NCBI GenBank assembly: GCA_020746105.1
Contig: CM036622.1
Location: forward strand, 17,275,487 to 17,339,486
Reading direction: 5' to 3'
Length of the DNA stretch: 64,000 nt
Source: Trogon surrucura
Lineage: Eukaryota > Chordata > Aves > Trogoniformes > Trogonidae
Shown here: piece after piece, positions 1-12,958 of the stretch
Numbering within the stretch: position 1 is the first letter of the stretch
Layout of the letters: the number at the start of each line of letters is the position of its first letter
Made by a program: the position numbers and the translations under genes
The notes under the pieces: model-generated
Told to the model about the DNA's origin: nothing
Databases searched by the model: none
What the model saw: the letters and a program-made list of their open reading frames with translations, nothing else

Positions 1-675
1 TACTAAACAAAAATCCATAGCAAAAGCAAGACTAAATTCTTCTAAGAGCAAGACACTGAAATATATCCACAGAATAATTCTCCAAATTCTGAGCATCGTT
101 GAACAGACAGTTTTACAACTGTTTCTCAGAAAGTTCACTCTTGCTCAACACATCAGCATTGCCTTTATATTTATTACCAGTCTTCTATGCCAACAGCCTT
201 AAAATCAGTATTGAATTTGATTAAGCCATTGCATAATCGAAAGTTATCTGGTTTTTCTTATGAGCTATTTCTGCAGAATTAAGCAGCTATTTTAAATACA
301 GAAGACAGCTTTCCATACTACTCCACCAAAAAAACCAAAATCATATCTTGTCAATATTTGTGCTACTTGTAAAACAACAAATACACTTCACCAAATCCTC
401 TCTACATGGCCTTGGATATATTTATGGAATCAAGCCTTCATTTATAATTTTGTTCACTGATGATACTTTGTTACAGGTTTTATTTAAGAATACTTGCAAC
501 AGAGATTTACAGACTCCAAATCTGAATCTGCTACATTAGTATTGTCATATACCTATATGAAAGATGACCATCCTCACTGGATTATCTCATGTTTACGTTA
601 GATTTTAGTGGATAGAGGTTCCAAAATGAAGGAAGAAGTCCTGAATTTGTTGGGGAAGGAAAGAAGATAATGAAG

Positions 676-1102
676 GAATGATTAAGGGAGTGGAACATCT
701 CCCTTATGAGGAAAGGCTGAAGGAGCTGGGTCTCTTTAGCTTGGAGAAGAGGAGGCTGAGGGGTGACCTCATCAATGTTTATAAATATGTCAAGGGGGAG
801 TGTCAGGAGGACAGAGCCAGGCTCTTCTCAGCGGCGTCCATGGAAAGGACAAGGGACAATGGGTGCAAGCTGGAACATAGGAGGTTCCATAAAAATATTA
901 GAAAAAACTTTTCCACTGTGGGGGTGACAGAGCACTGGCACAGGCTGCCCAGGGAGGTTGTGGAGTCTCCTTCTCTGGAGACATTCAAAACCCGCCTGGA
1001 TGCGTTCCTATGCGCTCTGCTGTAGGTGATCCTGCTCTGGCAGGGGGGTTGGCCTAGATGATCTTTGAGGTCCCCTCTAACCTTGAACACTCTGTATGTT
1101 TC
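676..1102 (+). mobile_element. CR1 LINE 3' fragment
   Basis: Translates to the CR1 ORF2 C-terminus: [20 protein letters not shown], then [18 protein letters not shown], followed by the CR1 3' tail (GGTTGGCCTAGATGATCTTT). 5'-truncated, with an open frame to 1025. Confidence 0.95.
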
Positions 1103-2044
1103 CAAAGCAGCATTCATTTTCTAGAGCTTCTAAAGCTTCTATGAAGTGTTGCCAACACTGTCAGGCAGACTTTGCATGGGACACAGTCAGTGAAGATTTC
1201 CCAAGCTTCACAGAACTTCAGTAAAGCCACTCATGAGTGGGCTTGGTACAGTGTTCACTAGTTAATCCATGTGCTTCCAACAGGTATAAGAACAAGCAGG
1301 TATATGCCAACCTACTGTGTGAGGAGTGTTTTCAAGTGAGATGTGATTTTAAATAGACATCTATGGATTAATTAAAATAAGAGTGATTCTTCAAGGCTAA
1401 CTCCCAGAAGAAGTGATGGTTATAATGAAAGAGTAAATAAATAAGAAGCATACACCACTGCAGAACATTTTAACAATGAGTTATTGCTCTTAGTCTTTAT
1501 CATTCCTGCAATTAATTACTTAAAGTTTGATGGAGATTCCTGCAGTTGGTGGCAGTTATACAAACACTCATGCCTAGAAATCATACCTAGTTCAGGAAGC
1601 AATCCAAGCTGAAAATAGCTGGAGACTAGCAAAGCATCAAATATGCTTATCCCATTCTTCTTTCCCTATGGATATTGACTTAGTGTCACTGTTGGAGATA
1701 GGGCAGTAGGAGAGATGGTAGACAAGTTTGCCATTTGACTGTCAAATGCTCTACATTTGACTGTTTTAATGGTGGAAAAAAAACCATTGCCTTATATTGT
1801 TAGAATCTCCCTTGTTTCAATGACTGTCTATTTTCTCACAAAAGGGCCAAGAACACCAGTTCCAGTCAAAAAAAAAAATGAAAAAATGAAGGGTATGCTT
1901 GTGTTTGGACTCCATTTCTATGTTTCTATGAACCAGGTAGCCCAATTTAATTTTATTAAACTACTGCAGGATAATCTGTGAGTGTTTGGAGACCAGTGTG
2001 AATAAACAGAGATCTACTCTATAATTGGTTCTCTGAATCACAGA

Positions 2045-2180
2045 AGTGGGGGGGGGGGAGCAGAGGAAGAGAAGGAAAGCAAAAAAAATTTGCTCAGCAA
2101 AAAAAAAATTTGCTCAGCATCATCACCACCCCACAGGAGAAAAAAAAGAAAAACAGAAAAGCAGTTGCTGCTTGTCACAA
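2045..2180. repeat. G11 run and duplicated A-rich unit
   Basis: An eleven-G run starting near 2048 is followed by two copies of a near-palindromic AGC-A(8-10)-TTTGCTC unit (2079-2096, 2097-2116) and a purine-rich tract. Confidence 0.75.
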
Positions 2181-2778
2181 CTTTTCTCTGGACAGTTTGC
2201 TGTAAGCTACAGATACGTGCTCAGTCTTATGGCTTCATTATTATCACTAAAAGCAATGGAAGAAGAAACAGGAGTCACAAAACTGACAGTTTGAATAAAG
2301 AGCTTCTGTGAACATTGCTGAAAGCTATTTGCATTTGTCACCTACAAGAAGAATTCAACAAGCCTTTTGGGCATATTCTGTCTATCCCTTGAGTGATGAA
2401 GCTGGAACAGGATTTTCAATCACTTGTTAAAAATTTTGCCTTCACAGTTTCTATTTTGAAATGTATTGTCGAGTAATTCTATAATAATTTATTACATTGC
2501 CTTCTAACTTGTATATATTTTTCTCATTACAAATTACATTAAATATTCCTGTAATTTTTTTTCCCACAAAAGACACTTTTTCCTAAACCTTTGCTGACAT
2601 CTAGAGAAAAATCCACCATCTCTACCATTTTTTAAAATGTATGGAGGTAAGAAAGAAGTTTACTAACTTCAGTTTACAACTTTACAGTGTAATAAATCCT
2701 CTTGACACTAGGTGAAGAATGTAATTTTTAAATGGTGACTCATGGGGAATGTAATTTTAAAATTTTAAATTTGTTAAG

Positions 2779-3297
2779 TCAGCTAAGAGAGGTAACTTTC
2801 ATGTGTATAAATTCTCCCTCAGCAGTTTCAATTTCTAGTGCAAGCATTGCCTGTTTCTGCCCAGAAGGTTCCTCTACATTCATATAATAGGCAAAAATCG
2901 ATCTGAGGTCACTGACAGGCCACTGCCAGTTATATTGAAGGATATAGCAGACTACATGGTAATACCTCCTTTCTGTTTTACTAAAATCTACCCAAGAAAA
3001 GCCTGGTTTGATGATGGAAAGACACTTTCCACTGCAAGTAGCAGTAAAGTTGTGTAGCTTGTCTGAAATGTTAATAAGCACTGAGAAACGTGTAAAAACA
3101 ATATGTAAAAACTGGTAATAAACCAGTGCAGCTCTCAGCTGTGCTACTGTTGATAAACAATTTAGAGAAATCACAAACTTAATGCTTTCTTTCAGCACAT
3201 ATTCAGTGTCTCTCTGTCTAAAATAGAAACATACTCCACCTTTTGGGATTTTTATTTTACAGTTTTGAAAATAAAGATACGGCCACCCAGTTAACAT
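2779..3297 (-). other. Unidentified 172-codon open reading frame inside the NEK10 intron
   Basis: A Met-started frame bounded by an immediately upstream stop and a TGA at its end. The C-terminal half reads like a folded protein: YILQYNWQWPVSDLRSIFAY, then MNVEEPSGQKQAMLALEIET, then AEGEFIHMKV. The N-terminal half is rich in Tyr, Phe, Leu and Cys. I do not recognise the family. It matches no NEK10 region, CR1 frame or LTR seen here. It could be an old retrocopy or viral fragment, an unannotated exon (a TTCTATTTTAG acceptor-like site precedes codon ~29), or chance. Confidence 0.3.
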
Positions 3298-4327
3298 TCA
3301 ACAACTGATTTGTACTTCTTTGAATTTACAAACCTTTAAGTTTTTGTGTGTGTTAACACTATACATTATTGCTCATAGATGCCAGATATATTACCTCTGA
3401 AAAATAATTTATGGCCTCTAGCAATGTAATACGACAGTGTGCTAGGACACATGAAAAACTGCCAGCAAATGACTTCTAATTCACTTGTCACATATTAATA
3501 CAAATCAAATGACATTTTAAAAAAATTATTGTTCTTTACTCCTATTGCTTTGCTAAACAAAATCAAATGAACAAAAATCTTCATCATACTTAAATCATTA
3601 AAAATTCATGCAGAAGCATGTTAAGAGCACAAGGTCCTTTTCCTAATCCCTAAGTGCAGAGACACACTCATACCTACTTTTTTCGTCCTGCAAAACTTAA
3701 AACACATATGAAACTCATGAAGGCCAAAACAGACTCATGTGGCAAGTTGTTCAGGCTGTATATTTGAAAAATATTGTAAGCCAAGACGTTGTTTTGCTCC
3801 TGCTGCTCCCAGTCACTCTTTACCACCGTCTGCTCTGCTGTGCCAGCCCCTCTACAGCTGCATTGTGCGTCAGACTAAAGACCTGATGCACCTGAAAAGT
3901 AATCTGGATTATTTTTCAGCTGGATCGGTTCTCTAATCTAGTTCATTATCATCGGTGCACACAGATGCTTGTGTTGGCCCAGGAGTAGTATGGCTGGTTT
4001 GGGAGAGGAGTTTCACGGTTGTTTTTTTTCCCTTGAATCATAAATGATTGACAGTTTATATCACAGTCCTAAAAACAACTGGCAGAAATTTGGGAGGCTT
4101 TTCCTAGGTAGGAAACACTCCAAATACAACTGCCAAGAGGCCAGCTTTATAAATACAAAAGCAGCTGCCACTGAAACACAACTCTCCATTTTGCCCAAAT
4201 TAAACTTTTTTTCACCTTTGCTAAATAAGAAAAATTTAATCAATCAAAATAAAACTAAACCAAGAAAATATATAAAAAGCTTCAGCATATCCCTCCTCAG
4301 TTCCTCTTTCTGAGCATAAAGCCTAAA

Positions 4328-4645
4328 CAGAATCATAGAATTGTTTAGGTTGGAACAGAGCTTTAAGATCATCAAGCCCAACCACTAACCTAAGACTGTC
4401 AGGTCTACCACTAAACTATGTTCCTGAGCACCTCATCTACACATCTTTTAAATACCTCCAGGGATGGTGACTCAGCCACTTCCCTGGGTGGCCTGTGCCA
4501 ATGCCTAGCAACCCTTTCAGTGAAGAAGTTTTTCCTGGTATCCAATCTAAACCTCCCTTGGAGCCACTTGAGGCACTCTTGTCCTATCACTTGTACTTGG
4601 GAGAAGACACGGACAGCCACCTCACTACAACCTCCTTTTTCCTTC
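4328..4645 (-). mobile_element. CR1 LINE 3' fragment
   Basis: Antisense CR1 3' end (CAGAATCATAGAATTGTTTAGGT at the left edge); the reverse frame contains [19 protein letters not shown]. Same subfamily look as the copy at 23463. Confidence 0.93.
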
Positions 4646-5768
4646 ATCGGGATGCAGTGTGTAGGCAGGCATATTTGGAAAATATCCCATAAAGATAAAA
4701 TTCATTTTGAATTTGGCATTCTTATTTATACACTGTATCTGTTGATCTGGCAAAAAAACTTGCTGGGAGTCAGTGTGTAACACTACTACCTGTTCCCAGG
4801 CATTCACTTTTTTGAAACTTATTTCAGGGACAATTGAAGCCTTGCAGGCTCTACTAGAATAGGTGATGTTTATAGCAAGCTGCTTCTTCCTTCAGTTGTC
4901 ATCCTATTACTGAAAAAATGTCATGAAATATCACCTTTCACATTGTAATGAAAATAGTTATCCATTAAGCTCAAAATGTGCATAGGCGTTTCAACTTTGC
5001 TTCTGAATTTTCAAGATTATCACATGCATCTCTGAGTATATTATAAGGGCATATCAAAGTATCATTAATACGTAGTTTAGTGTTCCAGTATTACATACAC
5101 AGCCTTTGGGAGGCTTTAAGGAGAAAAACATATTTCTAATTTACACCTATTATTCCTTCAGACACATCATGGAAGAAAGTCGAAAGCAACAAGAGGAAGT
5201 ATAAACCAGATTCTGAAACTTACAAAATAAAGTTTCCATTCAATGTGATTTTGATTTACATTATTAAAGGCAAACATCACTGCATCATCCACACATCTGA
5301 TGTTCTTACCCATACAAAAATATCTAGCAGATTGTCAAACTGTCAGTTTTAACAAAAACGCTGTAGATAAACTGTAAGTTGTGGCAAAGTGCTATCCATA
5401 CACATAAAACTGAAACAATCATATTCTAAAAGGTACTCATAACATGCATCTGACAGAATCAATTTCTTCGAACCAGAGATGTTTTCCAGTGAATTATAAC
5501 TGCAATTTCCTATGGAATGCTTTGAGAAATTGCTTTAAGTCTGTAACCGTACAAACAACTCAAGAAAATAAAATGTTTTTTTTTCCTTTTATCTACGGAA
5601 CAGAAATCTAAACACTTAAAAATGGGAAAGCATTTTGTTTATTGAGCTAAATGCCTTTCAGAATGAACTTCGTTCCGTGCCTTTGTCCAAATTACCAAGC
5701 TCATCAAGTAATTACATAAATATTTAAAATTAAAAGGGAGACATGGAAAAATAAATGTCTGCAAGAAG

Positions 5769-5831
5769 ATCACAGAATCACAGAACGTTAGGAGCTGGAA
5801 GGGACCTCAAAAGATCATCTAGTCCAGATGA
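5769..5831 (-). mobile_element. Short CR1 3' end
   Basis: About 60 bases resembling the CR1 3' terminus in reverse (ATCACAGAATCACAGAACGT ... CTGGAAGGGACCTC ... GATCATCTAGTCC). Confidence 0.8.
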
Positions 5832-7096
5832 ACACAAGCAGTAGATTTGGATTTTCTACAACTCCAAAATAAACCTAAATCTTTAATAACTGATTTCATA
5901 TATGATGTTAATTTCACCTATCTTCAAACTCCTGTAAATTAAGTTTACGGTAAGCTAGTGCTCCAGATCCCTCTGTAGCAAATGAAGAGACAGGCACATC
6001 AAGTGGTTCATGGATCTCACCCTAAAATAGCTGTTTAAGATATACAGGATGAATTTCATTACTGAAGTGCTTATTTTTTTCACATTACTTTCAGTAATCA
6101 TCTAGCTGCTTGACTTGAATAAGATGCCTAGTTTTTGAATGTCTACATATAAGCAAAATGAATCCCAGTCCCACAGAGACGTGTGTCTGACAGTAACTTG
6201 TTTCTCACAGGAAGTATGAATTAGATGACTTTGCAAGTATTTGTACTTGCTGGAACCACGTATACAAGGTATTTAACTAAAAACTACTTTTCTGCCTAGC
6301 AATCACTTAGTATGCATTACACGTAAAGAAAAAAAAAACAAAAAAAATCATCAAAAAAACACTAAATAAGCAAAAAAACCCACAACACAACAAAAACCCT
6401 AAAGGAAAACAGACAGTTGAAGGTTTTACGTAAGATGGCAACGTCATTATCTTCTTTTACACAGAATTTAAAATTCCCAAATCTAAATAAAGTCTGTTGA
6501 TCCAGATGCCTGCAAAAACACTCACAAAAGTCAGTAGATGAAATACAAGCAGAGGATCATGGCATAATAATCTAGGCTTAACTTGTTACATATTTTAATT
6601 TTAAAGAATTTATTGCTTCATAGCTCACTTACAAACCTCAGCTGAAAACACAAGGCTACATGGCAAACTGGGCAAAGATTAAAGAGAAAGAAAGAAGAGG
6701 TTCAAAATATTGCCTCACCCTATACAGCTCACTGCCTAATCACAGTAATGGGCACCCTTGAGAAACAGGCAAGAAGCAAAATAGGCCAAGTGTCCCAAAC
6801 TGAATTGTCACATGATCCTATGATTAAGAAAGCATTTAATTCCACAGTGTTCTTTTCTAAATTCTTTCTAAAATTCCTTTCAGGAATGACCTAAAGCCTT
6901 TATCAAATCTTCTTGATACAGGAAGTAGAAAGGGAATACTGTGCTTGTTAATTTGCAAATAATAACTAGCAAAACCCAACAACAAATTCCTGTAAGCAAC
7001 AACCAGCCACAACCAAGAAGTTTGAGGACTCTAGGCATGGAAAATGTCAGTTGCCAAAGTGAGTAACGTAATTAACAGTAGTTTAACTCCAAATTA

Positions 7097-7286
7097 GGGG
7101 GCTCGTTAGCTCACTCAGTTGAGTGTGGTGCTGATAACACCAAGGTCACTGGTTCAATCCCTGTTCGGTCCCCATGTGTTGCCTGATCTAGTTGAGAGGC
7201 GTCCCTGCCCATGACAGGGAGGTTGGATTAAATGATCTCTAAGGTCCCTTCCAGCCTAGGCCATTCTATGATTCTATGATTTTATG
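7097..7286 (+). mobile_element. tRNA-Ile-derived SINE with CR1 tail (TguSINE1-like)
   Basis: 7098-7173 is a tRNA-like head. It has an A-box-like TAGCTCACTCAGT, an anticodon stem TGGTG/CACCA around loop CTGATAA (anticodon GAT, Ile) and the B box GGTTCAATCC. From 7174 the sequence is a CR1-type 3' end closing in ATTCTATG/GATTCTATG repeats. A 6-bp direct repeat AAATTA flanks it (7091-7096, 7287-7292). A passerine SINE of this build is known (TguSINE1, from memory); it is thought to be moved by CR1 machinery. Confidence 0.88.
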
Positions 7287-8315
7287 AAATTATTAAACCC
7301 ACAAAAGCTTATCAAGTATCAGCAAAAAATTTACTTTTACTCTCCTCTTCTTCCTCTTTCATTCAAAAGAGACTCTTCCATATTGTCTTAAATAAGACCC
7401 CGATAAGACTAGGAATGCATTTCAAGCAGAAAATATGGTCACTTATGGTAGGAGAGGAAATGGAAAGAAAGACTACAGGCTGCTCCCCTTGTAGACGACT
7501 CAAACACGAACCTTTTGTTCATTTTGAAGGGATCAATACCCGTTCATAGCATTCCTTAACCAGATGTTTACCCTATTTCTGATTCTAGTTATTTATTTCA
7601 ATTATTCAGAAGAGTATTAAAAGCATTCAGCCTCCTACTTGTTAGGCAATTCTTGACGTGGCTGTTCTTTCAGTCAGATGCCTAGTACATCTCATGCTGC
7701 CTTCAGGAACTTATAAGCCACAGCTGGCCTGCCATTCGTTGAAGTACATAGCAAATCTACTACTGCACAGAAAAAAAAAGAAAGTGTAAAAAGAGCAGAG
7801 CAGACCCTTTAAAATGCAGCATTAACACATCTCTAATGAGACATGGCCACTTATCCCTCTGGTGCTTACCCTAGTAATACCATCATATAGTCCAAGAACT
7901 CTATGCTGTTACAGCGGCATGTGCTTTCTCTTATTTTACCACTAAATTTATCATAACAAAAAAAAAACATGATTCTGTGCAAAAACCTAGTTGTGAACAA
8001 TAAACAATAAATAGTATAATAAGAGATGGAACAATGCAAGGAAAGACTAAGGGAGTCCGAATAGCCCTTGACAGAGCTTTCAAATCACAGAATCACAGGT
8101 TATTGTGAAAAAGTGAGCAACTGAACAAAAGCCACACCAGGAACTAAAGCCCAAGATGCAAGCAAAAACAAGAAATAGCTTTACTTGATGACTCAAGACA
8201 TGGTAAAACAGCAAACAAACTCTTGAAGAAACATCAAAGACAGCAAGATGACATATAATGGCACCAGAAATTGAAACAGCGTACCATATACCGAGCAGCA
8301 AAGTAAAGCAGAATA

Positions 8316-8366
8316 AGAAATAGTAAATGTCTAGAAATAGTAAATATCTAGAAATAGTAAGGATCT
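8316..8366. repeat. Three tandem 17-bp units
   Basis: AGAAATAGTAAATGTCT, AGAAATAGTAAATATCT and AGAAATAGTAAGGATCT in direct succession, differing by one to three bases. Confidence 0.9.
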
Positions 8367-9432
8367 CCCAAGATATCAGTATGGTTGATAGCTAAGACAG
8401 AAGAGAATGCGGGGAAAAAAACAGAAAAGAAACCCAGTCCTGCAGTTAACGTGACATAGTAACATAGTTCACATATAAGTAGCCCATCTGACATTACTTA
8501 AAATAAAATTTAAATAAGAAAAATTTTAGCAAACAAATACCAGTAACATTGGACTAAAAGACATTTAAAAGCTCATAAATTAGTTTGATGAAATGACTAA
8601 TGTTATTCTAATAAAAATTGTTAATTATTATTCTCAAATTCAAAGGGATTATAACATAGTAATTAATATACATTAAAATAATTGTTATAAAAGTTCTAGA
8701 GAAACGCTTACAAGAAATACATTGTTGTTCTATAATCTGTTACGTTGGTAGAATAGTACTTTTAAGATAAATTAAATTCATGATGGAGTGTATCCAATTA
8801 CTATACTTCAATTTTTATATTTTTTCAAGCATTAAAGTAACTCTTTAGAAGGTGGATCAGCACCATCCATCTGTTAGAAAACAAGTACAGAAACTACCTT
8901 GTCTGTTTTCATACTCCCTTTCATCAGGAAAACCTATGCTATGCCTGTAAGCTACTTCTAAGGCTTTGCGAGTAAAACAACTCTTCTTAGGATAGAAAAG
9001 TTCTGTATTAACTAGTCCAAGGTGGCCTGCTCTCTTTGCATTCTCTCCTATCTAGTATTGTTCTACAGTAGGGATTTCTATTACTTCTGTTGAAACATTT
9101 TTCCAGAGATAAATACAGATATCTTCACGCTTACTTATTTTGTTTCACATTATTTCCACTTTTACTCTCACATATAATGCTATGTAATACTGGATGTAGT
9201 ATTAAGTATATTTCAGATGTGAAGTGACAGTCATCTAGACCGACTTTATTTAACAAAAATTATATGAAGTTAAATCATTTGGTCATCTTTTTATAACGCA
9301 GTCTCTGTCAGCTACTTAAAACGTTCTTCCTTGAAGTTCACCGAGCTTATGTTTTTAGTCATGGTACGTTCACAGTGAAACATGCTGTTCTACGCAGAGC
9401 TGCACTGTGGCACAGAGATAGCGCCAGAATAG

Positions 9433-10215
9433 ACAGATCATAGAACCACAGAATACAAGGTTGGAAGGGACCTGAAAGATCATCTGGTCCAACCTTTCTT
9501 GGCAAAAGCATGGTCGAGACAAGAAGTCCCAGCACCCTGTCCAGCTGAATCTTAAAAGTGTCCTACGTTGGGGAATCCACCGCTTCCCTGGGAAGATTAT
9601 TCCAATGGCTAGTTGTTCTTATTCTGAAAAAATTTCATCCTGTATCCAACCAAATCTCCCTAGGATTAATTTGTACCCATTACCCCCTGTCTTTTCCACA
9701 TGACTCCTTGTAAAAAGGGAGTTTCCATCTTCTTGCAGCCACCCTTTAAATAATGGAGCGTGGTGACAAAGTCTCCCCTAAGCCTTCTTTTCTCGAGGCT
9801 GAAAAAACAAAATTCTCCCAGCCTTTCCTCATATGGCAGCTTCCCAGTTCTTTGATCGTCTTTGTAACCCTTCTCTGGGCCCTCTCCAGCCTGTCCACAC
9901 CTTTTTCACATAGCGGGAACCGAAACTGAAAAAAGTACTTCAGGTGTGGCCTGACCAGCACTGAGCAGAGTGGGATAACGACTTATTTATCTTTGCTGGT
10001 GATGCCCTCGGTGCAACACAGCATCCTGTCAGCGTTCTTTGTCACCGCAGCAGCACACACTGTTCACTCCTACAGAGCCTGTTCTCCACTAGGACCCCCT
10101 GGTCCTTTTCCCTAGAGTTGCTCTCCAGCCAGGTAGATCCAGCCTGTGCTGCACACCTGGATTATGTTTTCCCAGGTGCAAGATATCTGCCTCTCCTCAG
10201 CTATACTGTCCCCGT
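9433..10215 (-). mobile_element. CR1 LINE fragment, ~780 bp
   Basis: Antisense CR1 with 3' terminus at 9433 (ATCATAGAACCACAGAATAC). The reverse frame shows [20 protein letters not shown] and related RT C-terminal residues, broken by frameshifts. The far end contains the CR1 stretch on the CCAGGTGCAAG side. Confidence 0.88.
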
Positions 10216-10750
10216 GGATTCCAACTCCAGTTGCACTGGACGTTTTGCTGACACACATTATTACAAATCTAAACTACAGCCATGCTATCCCCATTACATT
10301 TCATCACTATTTTTCATTCTCAGAGTGAATACTTGCATTAACAGGATTTCAGAAGATCCTCTGATAAAAATGCTGTCCTGATATACCAAAAAGATTATTT
10401 GAATTGTTACCTTTCTAAATCAACTCAGCCAATCCTCTCCAGGAGCCAGCTGTCCCATGAATGACAAAACTAGCACAAGACTAGTTTTCACTAGTGTTTT
10501 GCTCCCTCTTACCCACAGTGCCTTCAGTTTTCTCACCAAGAAGATGAAATTGTGTTTCTATTCACTATCCATCACCAAATTTTCACAAACATTGAAAGAA
10601 TCCAAACCCTAAAAATCTGGTTGGAATTGGTGAAAAGATTCAGAGGCTATTTCTGAAGGAAGAAAAAACTGCTGGGAGAACTGGTAATCACAGTTTGATC
10701 ATATAGCATCATAAAGCAGGCTAAAAATTAAGTGCATATAAAAGTGCAAC

Positions 10751-10877
10751 ACATTCCCGTTCTGTCCTCACGTGTTGCCTGATCTAGCTGAGAGGTGTCC
10801 CTGCCTGTGACAGGGAGGTTGGATTAAATGATCTCTAAGGTCCCTTCCAGCCTAGGCCATTCTATGATTCTATGATT
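10751..10877 (+). mobile_element. 5'-truncated copy of the same tRNA/CR1 SINE
   Basis: Starts inside the T-arm of the tRNA head and then matches 7155-7280 at roughly nine bases in ten, ending in ATTCTATGATTCTATGATTC. The A and B boxes are mostly missing. Confidence 0.85.
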
Positions 10878-12937
10878 CTCTCATCTTAAATGATCCTCCT
10901 CAACAAAGAAATGTTTTAGGTAAGTGAAAATACTATCATGTCACCAGAATAAGCAAAGAGAAAAAAACAGTTACAATATTGATTCATGTAGTGGTTATAA
11001 AGAGAAGCAGTGACGAGGGCCAGAAAAGAAATTTGAGTAACATAACACAGCCTGCAGACTGACTGTGTAATCCATAAACAAATACTAAGATCAAGGAATA
11101 TTTTCTCTTCCAAAGCCAAGATGAGGGACACAACTAAAACAGTACCCCCAATTATCACTAAAATGGGAGTTTCCTCAAAACATCACAAAGAGAAAACACG
11201 CCAATTTTAGCACTAAAGCCAAATCTTACATAACATTGTTCTGTGTGTGAGTTTTCCAACATTTTAGAATTTTTTCAGAAAGATTAAGTTAGTTCAACAA
11301 CTAATGTGGAACACTCTCATCTGCTTCTTAATGACACTTGAGGGGTATCTTCAGTTTCCCAACAGCTTTTCAAGATCAGTCAAGTTCTCAAGGAATTATG
11401 ATGGGAATCTCTATTCCATCCCAATCTCAAAATTTACTTCATTTCCCAAAGTTTTTCTAATATTTCTATAGACATATATAAATACAAAAGCAGTTATTGT
11501 AGCCATGGCTTGGCTAACTTTTACTTATATCTCCTGATCTGTTGTCGATATGTCCCCTTCGTAAGTGACAAGCCTTTCTGTGAATGAAAGAAATGGCCAG
11601 TGTACATGAAAAGAAACATCATTCTCTATAAACTCTATCACTTCCGAGAAGGCCTTTGAGACAGCAGGATAATAAAGACTCTGTCACCACTAACTTGGAG
11701 CAGATTGTTTCTGGTGACTTATGAGCTGGAAAAAGACTTCAGAATTCATTACCAATTCCCTAAAGCAGTCTTTTCCTCAATTTTTAATGCATTAAGTGTC
11801 AACACATCCATTTAATACATTTGATATTCTAAACATATGCATTGCCGGATTTTTTTTTAATTCAAGGACATAGCCAATCAAGAGGAATTTAATTAGTGTG
11901 GTACTAGAATAAAACCTAGTATGAAGTAGAATTAAAAAAATCACAATTGCAAAGCATAATTATATAAGCGCCTCTCTAAACATAAAACAGTGTCTGGTGT
12001 TACTTTACGGTGACACATTTTCTCAAAAATTGCATTAGCAAATTGATTCGGTCAACCCCAAATATAAACATGTTTAGTACATAGCGATATGTTTTTATTT
12101 GAACCACTCTGCATAATGCTGCACAGCCAAATTTAAACAACAAACATTACTGCTCTTGATAGATATCCTTTCCCAATATTTTGATTATTTTACAGCCCTT
12201 CACATCTACTTCAATCATATAAAATAAAAAAAAACCCATAAACATAAAAACAATCCAGTCCAAGTGCTGATTGACTCTGACTTCTGCTTCATGATGGCGT
12301 CAAAATACTGAATCAGTTCACCTCATTCCTTGTGAACAGGTTTCCAAATCAAAAAGCTCCCTGTCACACACAGTACTAAGTACCTTGAAGGTGGCATCCA
12401 GTGCATTCAGCTGTTTGCAAAGACGTTTTAACATTCTTAAATTATTATGACATCAGAAAAATTTTAATGCTTTAGCTTGTCATTGTGAATATTCCTCGAG
12501 CATACATTTTAAATACAAAGGCATCAGTACTGTATCCTTGTTCTCTTTCCTGACTGCAGACAGGCAAGGATCACTGCATCCATGATTTTGCCTGTGGAGT
12601 AGAACTGACAAGTAATGTCCCAAAAGACCACTTACTGAGACACTGTAACATATAAGTGACATTTTACCCTCATGCCTACATCCAAATAACTGAACAAAGA
12701 GCGAGGAAAAGAGCTGTCAAGTCCTAACTCTGATGTGAATGTCCATGTACAAAGACAGGGTATGAGAGTAAACATAAAGGTGGTATAAGCAAAAATTATC
12801 TTTTTTTTTAAAAATGAGTATTTCATTTAATTTCCTATAAAATTTGAAAAGACCCAAAGACATCAGTGACAGAATCTAACAGGAAAAAATAAAAAAAAAA
12901 AAGAAGTGAATGTAGACAGGATAAGAAAATTATAACT

Positions 12938-12958
12938 CAGTGGCCCCGAGGGCCACTG
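12938..12958. other. Perfect GC-rich hairpin in AT-rich DNA
   Basis: CAGTGGCCC (12938-12946) pairs perfectly with GGGCCACTG (12950-12958) around a 3-base loop. No surrounding element is recognised. Confidence 0.7.

Noticed and set aside
7098..7173. Functional tRNA-Ile gene
   Set aside because: Acceptor and T stems are imperfect and the sequence runs straight into a CR1 tail with flanking target duplication, so it is a SINE head.
8084..8100. CR1-like AATCACAGAATCACAGG
   Set aside because: Only ~17 bases match the terminal repeat; no CR1 body next to it.
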